A stretch of 64,000 bases of DNA. Source: Saccharopolyspora kobensis (GTDB lineage Bacteria > Actinomycetota > Actinomycetes > Mycobacteriales > Pseudonocardiaceae). The position numbers and the translations under genes were made by a program. Below, piece after piece: positions 1 through 8,501 of the stretch. A model generated the notes under the pieces. It was not told the origin of the DNA, ran no database searches, and was given only the letters and a program-made list of their open reading frames with translations. How positions within the stretch are numbered: the stretch's first letter is position 1; each line of letters begins with the position of its first letter. The stretch lies in NCBI RefSeq assembly GCF_900108315.1, contig NZ_FNVB01000015.1:1-64000 (forward strand), given 5' to 3'.

Positions 1-971
1 TCGTGCTGCGGCGCCAACTCACCCGGCACAGGCGGCGGACCATCCAAACCCGGCTGACCAAAAGGACCACTCGGCGGACCAACCGGCGGCGGACCGTCGG
101 GGCGCGGCCGCTGGTTGTCGTGTCGCCGCGGAGGGCCGTCGTGTCCGATCGGCGGCAGCTCGTTCGGGCCGGGCATCGGGCCCGGCTGACCGAACGCACC
201 GCTCGGCGGTGCATCCGGTGCGGCCTGCGGCATCGGTTCGATCAAACCCGGCACCGGGCCGAACGGACCGCTCGGCGGTCCTACCGGAGGCGGCCCGTCG
301 GGAACGCCCTCGCGGCGCGGCGGCGGGCCGTCGATCAGGCCCAGGTCGTCCGGGCGGGCCGGGGCGGGGAACGGTCCGCTCGGCGGACCTTCGCGGCGCG
401 GCGGCGGAGCGTCCGGCAGGCCGGGCTCGGGGCGCGGGCCGTCCAGCGGCCCCGCCTGGGGGATCGATCCGCTCGGCGGGCCGAGCGGCGGTTCCGGGAG
501 CAGCGAGCCCGCGAGCTGGCCTTCGGCCGCCAGGGAGCCGCTCATGCCGCTGGAACGCGGTGCGGGTTCGGGCAGGTCACCGTCCAGGGAGCCGGAGAAC
601 TCCGGTTCCGGCGAACCACCGAGGTCGCCGGACAGCGTCGACGCAGCGGCGGCCGGCGGCTTGGGCCGGTCCGGCGCCGGGCGGGCGGCTTGCAGTTGCC
701 TGCGCTGCTCCTGCTCGAAGCGTTCCGGCAGCTGCTCGGCTCGCTGCCAGAACGCGAACGGGTGCGGTTCGCCGGTCAGGGCCGCGAACTCGGCACGCAG
801 ATCGAAGCGCATCGGGCGCGGCGCGGGCCGAGCGCCGCCCTGCGCGCTCGGCGGCGCTTCGCCCAGCGAACCGCGCACCGGCGGTTCCGGACGGGGCCTG
901 CCGGGGCCGGCCTGTTGCGCGTCGAAGCCCGCTGGCCCCGGCGCGGACGCCGGATTCTGCGGTGACGTCAC
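1..971 (-). CDS. Proline/glycine-rich protein, C-terminus off the window
   Basis: Reading the minus strand from a GTG at 971, preceded by GGGGGA four bases upstream, gives an open frame of 323 codons that runs off the left edge. The first ~55 residues are Pro/Ala/Gly-rich. A short conserved-looking segment follows at about residues 54-95 (RFDLRAEFAALTGEPHPFAF, then an acidic/Gln-rich helix). From about residue 145 the protein is built of degenerate repeats of the type GPPPVGPPSGPFGQPG. No signal peptide or membrane segment is seen in the visible part. Low complexity prevents family assignment. It could be an ESX/PPE-like or cytoskeletal-associated low-complexity protein, but nothing visible proves it. 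The opposite strand gives only Arg-rich shadow translations. Confidence 0.6.
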   Translation of the reverse strand, partial: MTSPQNPASAPGPAGFDAQQAGPGRPRPEPPVRGSLGEAPPSAQGGARPAPRPMRFDLRAEFAALTGEPHPFAFWQRAEQLPERFEQEQRRQLQAARPAPDRPKPPAAAASTLSGDLGGSPEPEFSGSLDGDLPEPAPRSSGMSGSLAAEGQLAGSLLPEPPLGPPSGSIPQAGPLDGPRPEPGLPDAPPPRREGPPSGPFPAPARPDDLGLIDGPPPRREGVPDGPPPVGPPSGPFGPVPGLIEPMPQAAPDAPPSGAFGQPGPMPGPNELPPIGHDGPPRRHDNQRPRPDGPPPVGPPSGPFGQPGLDGPPPVPGELAPQH

Positions 972-1511
972 GATTCCCCCAGGTGCTTGGGACGGTCGAA
1001 GCGCCGCACGGCATCCGGAGCGGTCCGGATGACGGGCGCACTGGAATCGACGTGGTGGAGCATTCCGTCGTTCCCCGTTCAACCCGCCGCGATGGCGCGC
1101 GCAGGCGTGCGACGGTGCGCTTCCCCGAGCGCACGTGCTTTCACCTGCGTAGATGCCGACATCGCGGGCCCCCTCGTTGCTTCTGTTACCGCCGAAGGAC
1201 AGTAGCAGCTGAGGTTCACCCGTACTGGTGTTTCCAGGAACAGCCACCCGGTTGCCGCCGCGAGCAGCCAAAAGCGCCGCACGACAAGGGAAAGCCGTTG
1301 TCCGGGATCCGGTGCGGACCGGGCCGCGGGGCGGTCGGTCCGGCCTCTTCGAGTTGCCGGAAAACGAAGCACGCAAAACGCCCAGAAAAACTAGACTAAT
1401 CAGTGCCGTTAATCACGAAGGTCGAACCGACGGTGGCGTAGGTAGGGATTCGAGCGCCAATGTTGTTCCCGGACCGCGTCGGCGGGAGGAATCACCAGGG
1501 AAGGACATCGC
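972..1511. other. Intergenic region, 540 bp, divergent
   Basis: This gap lies between the divergent proline-rich gene and the SGNH hydrolase gene. Its right part is A+T-richer than the surroundings. It contains a TAGACT hexamer at about 1393, a plausible -10 element for the hydrolase gene about 110 bp downstream. Short open frames on both strands have no convincing start sites or composition. I see no gene here. Confidence 0.5.
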
Positions 1512-2303
1512 ATGGCATCGCAGCGCAGCGACTCGGCACGCTGGGACAGCTTCGTCGCGCTGGGGGACAGCTTCACCGAAGGACTGGCGGATGCCGGACC
1601 GGACGGGGCGTTCCGGGGCTGGGCCGACCGGCTCGCCGAACACCTCGCCGCGGGCAACCCGGACCTGCGCTACGCCAACCTGGCCGTGCGCGGCAAGCTC
1701 GTCCGCGAGATCGCCGACGACCAGGTGCCCAAGGCGATCGCCCTGCGACCGTCGCTGGTCGCCTTCACCGCGGGCGGCAACAACATCATCCGCCCCGGCA
1801 GCGACCCGGACGCCGTGGCGCAGATCTTCGAGAAGGCGGTCGCCGAGCTGCGCGCCGCGGGCATCGACGTGCTGATCGGCACCGGTTTCGACACCGCCGC
1901 GACGCCCGTCCTGCGGCACGTCCGCGGCAAGGTCGGCACCTACAACTCGCACCTGCGCGCCATCGCCGACCGGCACGGCTGCTACGTGCTGGACCTGTGG
2001 TCGATGCGCGTGCTGCAGGACTCGCGGGCCTGGAGCGAGGACCGGCTCCACCTGTCGGCCGAAGGGCACCGCCGGGTCGCGCTGCGAGCCTGCGAAGCGC
2101 TGGGCGTGCCGACCGACGAGGACTGGCGCGAGGAGTGGCCGACCGCGCCGGACACCTCGTGGCGCGACCAGCGGGCCCAGGACATCCGGTGGGCCCGGGA
2201 GCACCTGGCGCCGTGGATCAGCCGCCGGCTGCGCGGGGTGTCCAGCGGAGACGGCCGCGAGCCCAAGCGCCCGCAGCTGGAGAAGCTGACCGCCGCGAAG
2301 TGA
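1512..2303 (+). CDS. SGNH/GDSL-family hydrolase (esterase)
   Basis: A 263-residue cytoplasmic-type SGNH hydrolase. Block I is FVALGDSFTEG (residues 14-24) with the nucleophile Ser. Block III is TAGGNNI with the oxyanion Asn. Block V is EDRLHLSAEGH, giving the catalytic Asp and His. No signal peptide is visible, so it probably acts inside the cell on an acyl ester. Family members of this size in actinobacteria are annotated as lysophospholipase-like or acetyl-esterase-like, and the substrate cannot be read from the sequence. The ATG at 1512 is preceded by GGGAAGGA at good spacing. It is a single-gene unit convergent with the AfsR-like gene. Confidence 0.9.
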   Translation: MASQRSDSARWDSFVALGDSFTEGLADAGPDGAFRGWADRLAEHLAAGNPDLRYANLAVRGKLVREIADDQVPKAIALRPSLVAFTAGGNNIIRPGSDPDAVAQIFEKAVAELRAAGIDVLIGTGFDTAATPVLRHVRGKVGTYNSHLRAIADRHGCYVLDLWSMRVLQDSRAWSEDRLHLSAEGHRRVALRACEALGVPTDEDWREEWPTAPDTSWRDQRAQDIRWAREHLAPWISRRLRGVSSGDGREPKRPQLEKLTAAK

Positions 2304-2425
2304 GCGCTGCGAATCCTGGCCGGTGACCGCAGCCGCGACGTCCCACCGGTCGCGTCTCGGGAGCTGCCGCATGCGCATGACCCGCCCTCGCAGCTCGCAC
2401 CGCCGCGGGATCTCAGCGTTCGCCT

Positions 2426-2520
2426 GGTGAGGACAGCCCGTGCGCCGTGTATCGGAGACATCCCGGAGTCCAGGCGGACGCTGAGGTTCCGCTACCCGCA
2501 CCGCTGCGCAAGACGAGCTG
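2426..2520 (+). repeat. Dispersed intergenic repeat, copy 1
   Basis: About 95 bp carrying GAGGACAGCCCG, then CCCGGAGTCCAGGCGG, then GCTGAGGTTCCGC and ACCCGCACCGCTGCGCA. The same blocks in the same order recur at 9401-9510, 20718-20818 and 51498-51580. This copy lies in the 572-bp gap between the convergent SGNH and AfsR-like genes. It has no coding potential; similar peptide-like strings in several frames only reflect the DNA repeat. The rest of the gap holds a hairpin at 2640-2679 and no gene that I can see. Confidence 0.65.
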
Positions 2521-2639
2521 GAAGAAGTCCGGAAAGGACGAAGTGCGGACCTTCGGCTCCTCACCCCGTCGGCCGAAAGCCCGCACTCACCCCCATCGTC
2601 CATCCGGGAGGCGCCCCGAATGCTTTCCGCCCCCCTAGC

Positions 2640-2679
2640 GGCCGCCCCGATCGACCACGCAGGAACGATCGGGGCGGCC
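2640..2679. terminator. Hairpin, probable bidirectional terminator
   Basis: A perfect 14-bp inverted repeat, GGCCGCCCCGATCG and its complement, with a 12-nt loop. It lies between the 3' ends of two convergent genes. There is no U-tract, as is usual for actinobacterial terminators. Confidence 0.7.
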
Positions 2680-2875
2680 GGGCGACAATCCCCCCTTGGA
2701 CTCCCCCCAGAGCCGCCCTTAGTGCGAATCCCGCACGGCTGGATCCGCACTGGAGACAAATTCCCAGCGGGGCCTACACACCCGCTAAACGCTCGCTAAA
2801 CGCTGATCCACCGGTCCCGGGGCGCGCTTGCGGCCACCGACATCGCAGCAGGTCGCGGCCGAATGTTCAAGCGGA

Positions 2876-5692
2876 CTAGGCCAACGCGTCCAGCCGCTCC
2901 CTGACTTCGGCCGCCCGCGGCGACCCCTCCGCCTCGAATATCGCCAGCGCGGTCTCCCACCTGGTCCTGGTCACCACCAGGTCGCCGCGGCAGCGGGCGG
3001 CGTCGCCCAGCCCCAGGTAGGCCGAGGCCTGCCGCATCGCCGAACCGCACTTCAGCGCCACGTCCAGCGCCTCGTGGTGGTAGCTCTCGCCCTCGTCGAG
3101 CCTGCCGAGCTCGATGCAGACCTCGCCGCAGTTGTTCAGCACCATCGCCAGCGTGTCCAGGTCGTCGGCGGCCCGGTACAGCGCTTCGGCCTCGCGCAGG
3201 TGCGCCAGCGCCTCCTCCCGCTCGCCGTTGACCTGCTCGACCATGGCGAGGTTGTTCAGCGCCCCCGCCTCGAAGTAGCTGTCGCCGAGCGAGCGGTAGA
3301 CCCGCAGCGCGTCCTGGCAGTGCGCCTTGGCCTCGTCGTAGCGCTGCAGCCGGAACAGCACGCTGGCCATGTTGATCTGCGTCATCGCCCGCCGCGACGC
3401 GTCGTCGTTGGCCACCGCGACCCGGTAGGACTCGTCGTAGTGCCCCAACGCCTCGTCCAGCCGCCCGGACCGCGAGTGCGCGACGCCCAGCCCGGCCGAC
3501 ATCAGCACCTTGCCGGTCGGGTCGTCCACCGCGCGCGCCGAGTCGAGGCCGTCGGTGTAGACCCGGATCCAGTCCTCCCACGGGCAGCGCACCATCAGGT
3601 AGTTGAACTGGAGCCGGGCCAGCTGCCAGGCCAGTTCGTGCATGCCGCGAGCGTTGGCGGCGCGGACCGCGGCGACCAGGTTCGGCCACTCGGCGTCGAA
3701 CCAGTCCAGCGCCTGGGCGCGGTCGTGGATCTCCGGCGGCCGGGTGCCGTCGGTGAAGTTCAGCTCGTCGCGGGTCGGGCGCAGGAACCGGCGCGCGTGG
3801 TCGGCGGTGACCAGGTAGTGGTTCAGCAACCTGGGCAGCGCGCCGCAGTCGTCGGACTCGGCCAGCAGGTCCCGCGCGTACACCCGCAGCAGGTCGTGCA
3901 TGCCGAAGCGGTCCGGTTCCGGTTCGACGACCAGGTGCGCCAGCGCCAGCGCTCGCAGCCTGCGCAGCGCGCTGGCCGGATCGGTGTCGCACAGCGCCGC
4001 CACCGCATCGGCGGTGAAGGTGTGGCCGGGCACCAGGCCGAGCAGCCGGAAGGTCTCGGCGTGCACCGGGTGCAGGCTCCGGTAGGAGATGTCGAAGGCG
4101 CGGCGCACGCTGGTGTCGGCGTCGTCGTCGATGTCCAGCGCGTGCAGCCGGTTCCGCTCGTCGGTGAGCTCGTGGACCAGGTCCGACACCCCGCGCGCCG
4201 GGTTCGCGGCCAGCCGCGCGGCGGCGATCCGCAGCGCCAGCGGCAGGCCGCCGCACAGGGCGGCGAGCTCGGCCGCGGCGACGGGCTCGGACGCCGACTT
4301 GCCGGGCACGCCCGCGCGATCCAGCAGCTCGATCGCGGACTCGGTGGGCAGCGTCTCCAGCGGCAACACCTTCGCGCCGCTGCGCACCACCAGCCCGTCC
4401 AGCCGCCGCCTGCTGGTCACCAGCACCAGCGATTCGGCGCTGCCGGGCAGCAGCGGGCGGACCTGCTCGGAGTCGCGCGCGTTGTCCAGCAGCACCAGCA
4501 CCCGCCGCTTGGCCAGCAGCGACCGGTACAGCGCGGCGCGGTCGTCCAGCTCCACCGGGATCGCGTCGGCGGCCACGCCGAGCGCCTTCAACATGCTGGT
4601 CAGCGCCTCGCCGGGGCTCAGCGGCTCGCGCTCGGAGTGGTAGCCGCGCAGCGAGGCGTAGAGCTGGCCGTCGGGGAACTCGTGCTCGACGCGGTGCGCC
4701 CAGGTCAGCGCGAGCGCGCTCTTGCCGACGCCGGCGATCCCGGTGAGCACCGCGAGCCGGCTGGAGCCCTGCTCGCGCTCGGCGAGCAGCCGGTCCAGCT
4801 CACCGAGTTCGCGGCGGCGGCCGACGAAGCCCGCCGGGGCGGGCGGCAGTTCCGCCGGGATCGGGCGCTTGATGCCGAGCGCCGGTTCCGGCCGCCGCGG
4901 CGAGCTGCGCAGCGCCGGGTCGTCGCGGAGCACCTGCTCGTAGAGCTCCCGCAGGTCGGGGCCGGGGTCGAGACCCAGCTCGTCGGAGAGCCTGCGGCGC
5001 AGCTCGTGGTACCGGGCCTGCGCTTCGGCGCGGTGCCCGGCGCGGTAGCTGGCGAGCATCAGCTGCCCGGTCAGCCGCTCGCGCAGCGGGTGCCGGTCGA
5101 CGAGCGTGGACAGCTCCAGCAGCAGCTGGTGGTGGCGGCCCAGGTCCAGGTCGGCGTCGATGCGCTCCTCCAGCGCGAGCAGCCGCAGCTCGTCGAGGTT
5201 CGGCGCCACCATCCCGTAGAGGCGGCTGCTGGAGATGTCGGCCAGCACCGGGCCGCGCCAGAGGGTCAGCGCCTCGGCCAGCACCCGCGACCGCTCGGCC
5301 GGTTCGAGGCCGTGCGCGCGGTTGATCAGGGCGCGGGCGCGGTGCGCGTCGATCCGCTCGGCGTCGACGCGCAGCAGGTAGCCGGGCGGACGGGTGACGA
5401 TCTCGGTGCCGCCCGGATCGCCCTCGCCGAAGAGCTTGCGCAGGCGGGAGACGTAGCCCTGGATGATGGTGCGGGCGCTGGCCGGCGGATCGTGCTCCCA
5501 GATGGTGTCGATCAGCCGGTCCATGGACACGATCTGGTTCGGTTCGAGCAGCAGGCAGGTGAGCAGGGCCCGGACCTGGCTGCTGCCCATCGGGCGCAGG
5601 GCGCCGTCCACGAGCACTTCCAGCGGACCGAGAACGCGGAACTCGAATCCCGCGATCGGTGCTCCGCTCGGTCTGTCGTGCGGCGCCATCAT
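2876..5692 (-). CDS. AfsR/SARP-type transcriptional regulator with NB-ARC and TPR domains
   Basis: A 938-residue AfsR-like regulator. Residues ~15-110 form an OmpR-type winged helix (FRVLGPLEVLVDG start; RTIIQGYVSRLRKLFG recognition region). Residues ~115-265 are the bacterial transcriptional activation domain. An NB-ARC/STAND ATPase follows, with Walker A GIAGVGKSA and a Walker B-like VLVLLDNA. The C-terminal third is TPR-like (repeats such as YDEAKAHCQDALRVYRSLGD). Members activate secondary-metabolite or developmental genes and are often controlled by phosphorylation. No biosynthetic cluster is adjacent, so the target is unknown. The start ATG-ATG at 5689-5692 follows an A+T-rich leader. 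It is monocistronic. Confidence 0.9.
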   Translation of the reverse strand: MMAPHDRPSGAPIAGFEFRVLGPLEVLVDGALRPMGSSQVRALLTCLLLEPNQIVSMDRLIDTIWEHDPPASARTIIQGYVSRLRKLFGEGDPGGTEIVTRPPGYLLRVDAERIDAHRARALINRAHGLEPAERSRVLAEALTLWRGPVLADISSSRLYGMVAPNLDELRLLALEERIDADLDLGRHHQLLLELSTLVDRHPLRERLTGQLMLASYRAGHRAEAQARYHELRRRLSDELGLDPGPDLRELYEQVLRDDPALRSSPRRPEPALGIKRPIPAELPPAPAGFVGRRRELGELDRLLAEREQGSSRLAVLTGIAGVGKSALALTWAHRVEHEFPDGQLYASLRGYHSEREPLSPGEALTSMLKALGVAADAIPVELDDRAALYRSLLAKRRVLVLLDNARDSEQVRPLLPGSAESLVLVTSRRRLDGLVVRSGAKVLPLETLPTESAIELLDRAGVPGKSASEPVAAAELAALCGGLPLALRIAAARLAANPARGVSDLVHELTDERNRLHALDIDDDADTSVRRAFDISYRSLHPVHAETFRLLGLVPGHTFTADAVAALCDTDPASALRRLRALALAHLVVEPEPDRFGMHDLLRVYARDLLAESDDCGALPRLLNHYLVTADHARRFLRPTRDELNFTDGTRPPEIHDRAQALDWFDAEWPNLVAAVRAANARGMHELAWQLARLQFNYLMVRCPWEDWIRVYTDGLDSARAVDDPTGKVLMSAGLGVAHSRSGRLDEALGHYDESYRVAVANDDASRRAMTQINMASVLFRLQRYDEAKAHCQDALRVYRSLGDSYFEAGALNNLAMVEQVNGEREEALAHLREAEALYRAADDLDTLAMVLNNCGEVCIELGRLDEGESYHHEALDVALKCGSAMRQASAYLGLGDAARCRGDLVVTRTRWETALAIFEAEGSPRAAEVRERLDALA

Positions 5693-5998
5693 CCCCTAAT
5701 CCGATTCTCGCTCATGTTTTGTTGAGCCTTCAGACAGTCTCGACCAAGGTCCACACCGAGTCCACCACCCCCGGCGAACCCCGCCGCAGGGCCGACACAC
5801 CGTAACGAGCGAGCGTCGCGCACAGCCGGATTGCCGAGCCGCACTCACTCCAATGGAGGAATGCGCGGTTCGTCCCGGATGCAGTGCGCGACGACCCGCC
5901 GGTTGCCGGTGAACGTCTCCCGGGCGGCGAACACGCCAAGTAAAGTCGGGACCCGTCGATCACCCGTACGAGGACACTGTGGAAGGAGAGCCCGACCC
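5693..5998. other. Divergent intergenic region, 306 bp
   Basis: Promoter region shared by the AfsR-like gene and the ADP-ribosylglycohydrolase homologue. The only firm signal is the AAGGAG ribosome site at 5983-5988 for the rightward gene. No gene or strong inverted repeat was seen. Confidence 0.4.
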
Positions 5999-7033
5999 GT
6001 GCGCAAACCATCCACAGTGGTCGATCGCGCGGTCGCCTGCCTGCTCGGCGGGGCTCTGGGCGACGCCCTCGGCAGCCCGGTCGAATACGCGCAGCTGGAC
6101 GACATCCGGGCCGAGTTCGGCCAGGCAGGAGTGGCCGAACCGCCGCCGCAGGCGCTGCTCGGCGACGCCACCCAAATGGCCCTGTTCACCGGCGAGGGTT
6201 ACCTGCACGCCTGGACCACCGGTAACAACGGCGGTCAGTGGCGCCCGGTCGAGTCGACGGCGGCCGCTTACCGACGGTGGTTGATCACTCAGCAGGAGGA
6301 CAAGCCGCAACCCGGCGCCACCGGCCTGCTCGCCGAGCCCGAGCTGTACGCCGGCCGGGCTCCCGGCCTGACCAGCCTCCGAGCGCTCCAGGAACCCGAG
6401 CTCGGCACCCCGGACCGGCCGCGCAACAGCTCGAAGGGCTGCGGCGGGGTCGACCGCAGCGCGCCGCTCGGCTTCGCCCCGACCGCCGAGATGGCCTACC
6501 AGCTGGCCTGCCAGTGCGCCGCGCTCACCCACGGCGGCGTCGGCGGCTGGGCGTCGGCCGGCGCGATGGCGCTGATCGTGCACCTGGTCGCGGTCCAGGA
6601 CCGCAAGCTGCCCGCGGCCGTGGACCAGGCCGCCGGGCGGGTCCTGCGCGAGGACGCCGAGACCGCGAACGCGCTGGCCGAAGCGGCCACGCTGGCCCGC
6701 CTCGGTGCCAACGTCAGCCACATCGAACGCCTGGGGCAGGGCTGGATCGGCCCGGAAGCGCTGGCCATCGGCGTCTACTGCGCGCTGGCCATGCCCAAGC
6801 CGGAGCAGTTCACCGACGCCCTGCGCCTGGCGGTGAACCACTCCGGGCACAGCGACTCCACCGCGGCGGTGACCGGCAGCATCCTCGGCGCCCGCCACGG
6901 CACGGCGGTCCTCCCCCGCCCCTGGCTGGGCCGCCTGGAGCTGGCGGACGTGATCGAGCGGATCGGCCACGACCTGGGCGCCTCCTGCTCCGGCGACCAG
7001 TTCAACGAACGCCGCTACCTCGGCATCGCCTGA
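5999..7033 (+). CDS. ADP-ribosylglycohydrolase (DraG/ARH) family protein with altered metal site
   Basis: A 344-residue protein of the DraG/ARH fold. The N-terminal signature is LLGGALGDALGSPVEY (residues 15-30), and the C-terminal signature is NHSGHSDSTAAVTGSILGA (from residue 280). Family enzymes remove ADP-ribose from proteins or small molecules using a two-metal site. The usual DDTQM is here GDATQM (Ala57 in place of the second Asp). The usual GDSDS/GDTDT is GHSDS (His284 in place of Asp). Two likely metal ligands are therefore replaced, and activity may be lost or changed. GTG at 5999 is chosen because of AAGGAG ten bases upstream and because the family motif begins about 14 residues later. 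The upstream open frame is not needed. Confidence 0.8.
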   Translation: MRKPSTVVDRAVACLLGGALGDALGSPVEYAQLDDIRAEFGQAGVAEPPPQALLGDATQMALFTGEGYLHAWTTGNNGGQWRPVESTAAAYRRWLITQQEDKPQPGATGLLAEPELYAGRAPGLTSLRALQEPELGTPDRPRNSSKGCGGVDRSAPLGFAPTAEMAYQLACQCAALTHGGVGGWASAGAMALIVHLVAVQDRKLPAAVDQAAGRVLREDAETANALAEAATLARLGANVSHIERLGQGWIGPEALAIGVYCALAMPKPEQFTDALRLAVNHSGHSDSTAAVTGSILGARHGTAVLPRPWLGRLELADVIERIGHDLGASCSGDQFNERRYLGIA

Positions 7034-7074
7034 CCGTCGCGCGAAGTTGGCCACCCTCCGGGTGAAGGTGGTGG

Positions 7075-7575
7075 TCAGGGCGATTTCGGGCGGGTCGCCT
7101 TGGTGCGCAGGACCGATACCGCCGCGCCGAGGAAGCCGATGTTGAAGGCCATCTGGACCGCCGCCACCGCTCGCGCGAACTGCGAGACCGCGTGCACGTC
7201 GCCGAAGCCGACGGTGCTGGTGACCGACAGGGAGAAGTACAGCGCGTCGGTCTTGGTGCGCAGCTCGGCGATCGCGTCCGGCTGGTGCTGGGCGAGCCCG
7301 TAGTAGACGGCGGCGAAGAACAGCACCGCCAGGTAGAGCGCGGTCACCACGCCCGCCATCGAACTCCGGTGGTGGCCGCCGCCGGACCGGAACCGGCGCA
7401 CCTGGACCATGATCAGCACGGAGACGGCGAGCAGGCCGACGCCGAAGACCACGACCTCGCCGATGGTGCCGACGAGGCCGAACACCCCGATCGGCAGCGC
7501 GTAGTAGACGCCGGTGCACGCCGCCACGGCGCCCACCGCGGCGGCCAGGTCGATCAGCACTCCGCGCCGGGCCAC
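7075..7575 (-). CDS. Two-pore-type K+ channel family protein
   Basis: A small membrane protein of about 166 residues. It has two hydrophobic segments in the N-terminal half. A third segment (AGVVTALYLAVLFFAAVYYG) is followed by a pore loop with the selectivity-filter-like TSTVGFGD and a final inner helix (VAAVQMAFNIGFLGAAVSVL). This is the Ion_trans_2 (KcsA-like) arrangement with two extra N-terminal helices. The start is uncertain. GTG at 7575 follows the znuB stop by about 50 bp, and a second in-frame GTG lies five codons later. Its place directly after znuB on the same strand suggests co-transcription, but a link to zinc uptake is not established. Confidence 0.75.
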   Translation of the reverse strand: MARRGVLIDLAAAVGAVAACTGVYYALPIGVFGLVGTIGEVVVFGVGLLAVSVLIMVQVRRFRSGGGHHRSSMAGVVTALYLAVLFFAAVYYGLAQHQPDAIAELRTKTDALYFSLSVTSTVGFGDVHAVSQFARAVAAVQMAFNIGFLGAAVSVLRTKATRPKSP

Positions 7576-7622
7576 GAGCGCCAGGTTGTGCCACCGGCGC
7601 GCCCGGCACCACTCGGGCCGGA

Positions 7623-8501
7623 TCAGACGGTGGCGGGAGTCCTGGTCAGGCGGCTGAGGCGGCGCTTGCCGATCACCCGGCAGGCCAGGTAGATCACGAA
7701 CGAGATGATCGTGACGAAGGCGCTCACCGGGGCGCCCGGAGCCAGCGACAGCACGATGCCGCCCAGCACCGCGACCTCCGCGAACACCACCGCCAGCACG
7801 GTCGCCCTGAGCGGGCTCGCCGTCACTCGCGCCGCCGCCGCGCCCGGCGTCACCATCAGCGCCAGCACCAGCAGCGCGCCCACGGTTTGCACGCCGAGCG
7901 CGGTCGCCACTCCGACCAGCACTGCGAACAGCGGCGTCAGCACCCGCGCGGGCACTCCGCGCGCCGCCGCCACGTCGGGATCGACGCTGGCGAACAGCAG
8001 CGGCCGGTACACGAAGGCGAACACCAGCAGCACGGCCACCGCGCAGGCGGTGAGCAGCAGGACGTCGGCGGAGTCGACCCCGACGATCTGGCCGACCAGC
8101 AGGCTGAACTTGTTCGCGGTGCGCTCCGGGTTCAACCACAGCAGCAGCACGCCGACGCCCAGGCCGAACGACAGGATCGCGCCGATCACCGAGTCGCGCT
8201 CGGTGCCGCGCTGTCCCAGCAGCCCGAGAAGCAGCGCGGCGACCACGGCACCGGCCAGCGCCCCCGTTCCCACGCTGACGCCGAACAGCAGCGCCGCAGC
8301 GGCGCCGGTGAAGGCGAGCTCGGCCGTGCCGTGCACGGCGAAGGACATCTTGCGCGCCACCACGAGCGGCGCCAGGCACCCGGACACCAGGCCGAGCGCC
8401 GCGGCGGCCAGCAGCGCCTGCTGGACGAACGGATAGCCGAGCAGGTCGACCATCGCGGTGAAGTCGAAGAGGTCGCCCAGCGCCTCGGTGATCGCGTTCA
8501 C
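7623..8501 (-). CDS. znuB: Zinc/manganese ABC transporter permease
   Basis: A 292-residue polytopic permease of the ABC-3 (ZnuB/TroC/MntB) family with 7-9 hydrophobic helices. Typical motifs are ARKMSFAVHGTAELAFTGAA near the N-terminus and VQTVGALLVLALMVTPGAAA in the C-terminal half. It forms the membrane channel of a divalent metal importer with the ATPase encoded just upstream. The GTG start at 8501 overlaps the znuC stop as GTGA, implying translational coupling. The combination with a His-rich binding protein favours zinc as substrate. Confidence 0.92.
   Translation of the reverse strand: MNAITEALGDLFDFTAMVDLLGYPFVQQALLAAAALGLVSGCLAPLVVARKMSFAVHGTAELAFTGAAAALLFGVSVGTGALAGAVVAALLLGLLGQRGTERDSVIGAILSFGLGVGVLLLWLNPERTANKFSLLVGQIVGVDSADVLLLTACAVAVLLVFAFVYRPLLFASVDPDVAAARGVPARVLTPLFAVLVGVATALGVQTVGALLVLALMVTPGAAAARVTASPLRATVLAVVFAEVAVLGGIVLSLAPGAPVSAFVTIISFVIYLACRVIGKRRLSRLTRTPATV

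Noticed and set aside
3..965. Long Arg-rich open frame on the plus strand opposite the proline-rich gene
   Set aside because: It is the complement of Pro/Gly codons (CGG/GGC runs) and has no domain. The minus-strand frame has the better start, ribosome site and repeat logic.
987..1372. Short frames on both strands in the first divergent gap
   Set aside because: No convincing ribosome sites, no recognisable motifs, and mutually overlapping. Better explained as chance frames in G+C-rich DNA.
2828..5725. Very long plus-strand frame opposite the AfsR-like gene, and similar long frames opposite otsB, radA and the second regulator
   Set aside because: Translations are Gln/Val/Arg/His-rich shadows of genuine genes on the other strand, with no domains.
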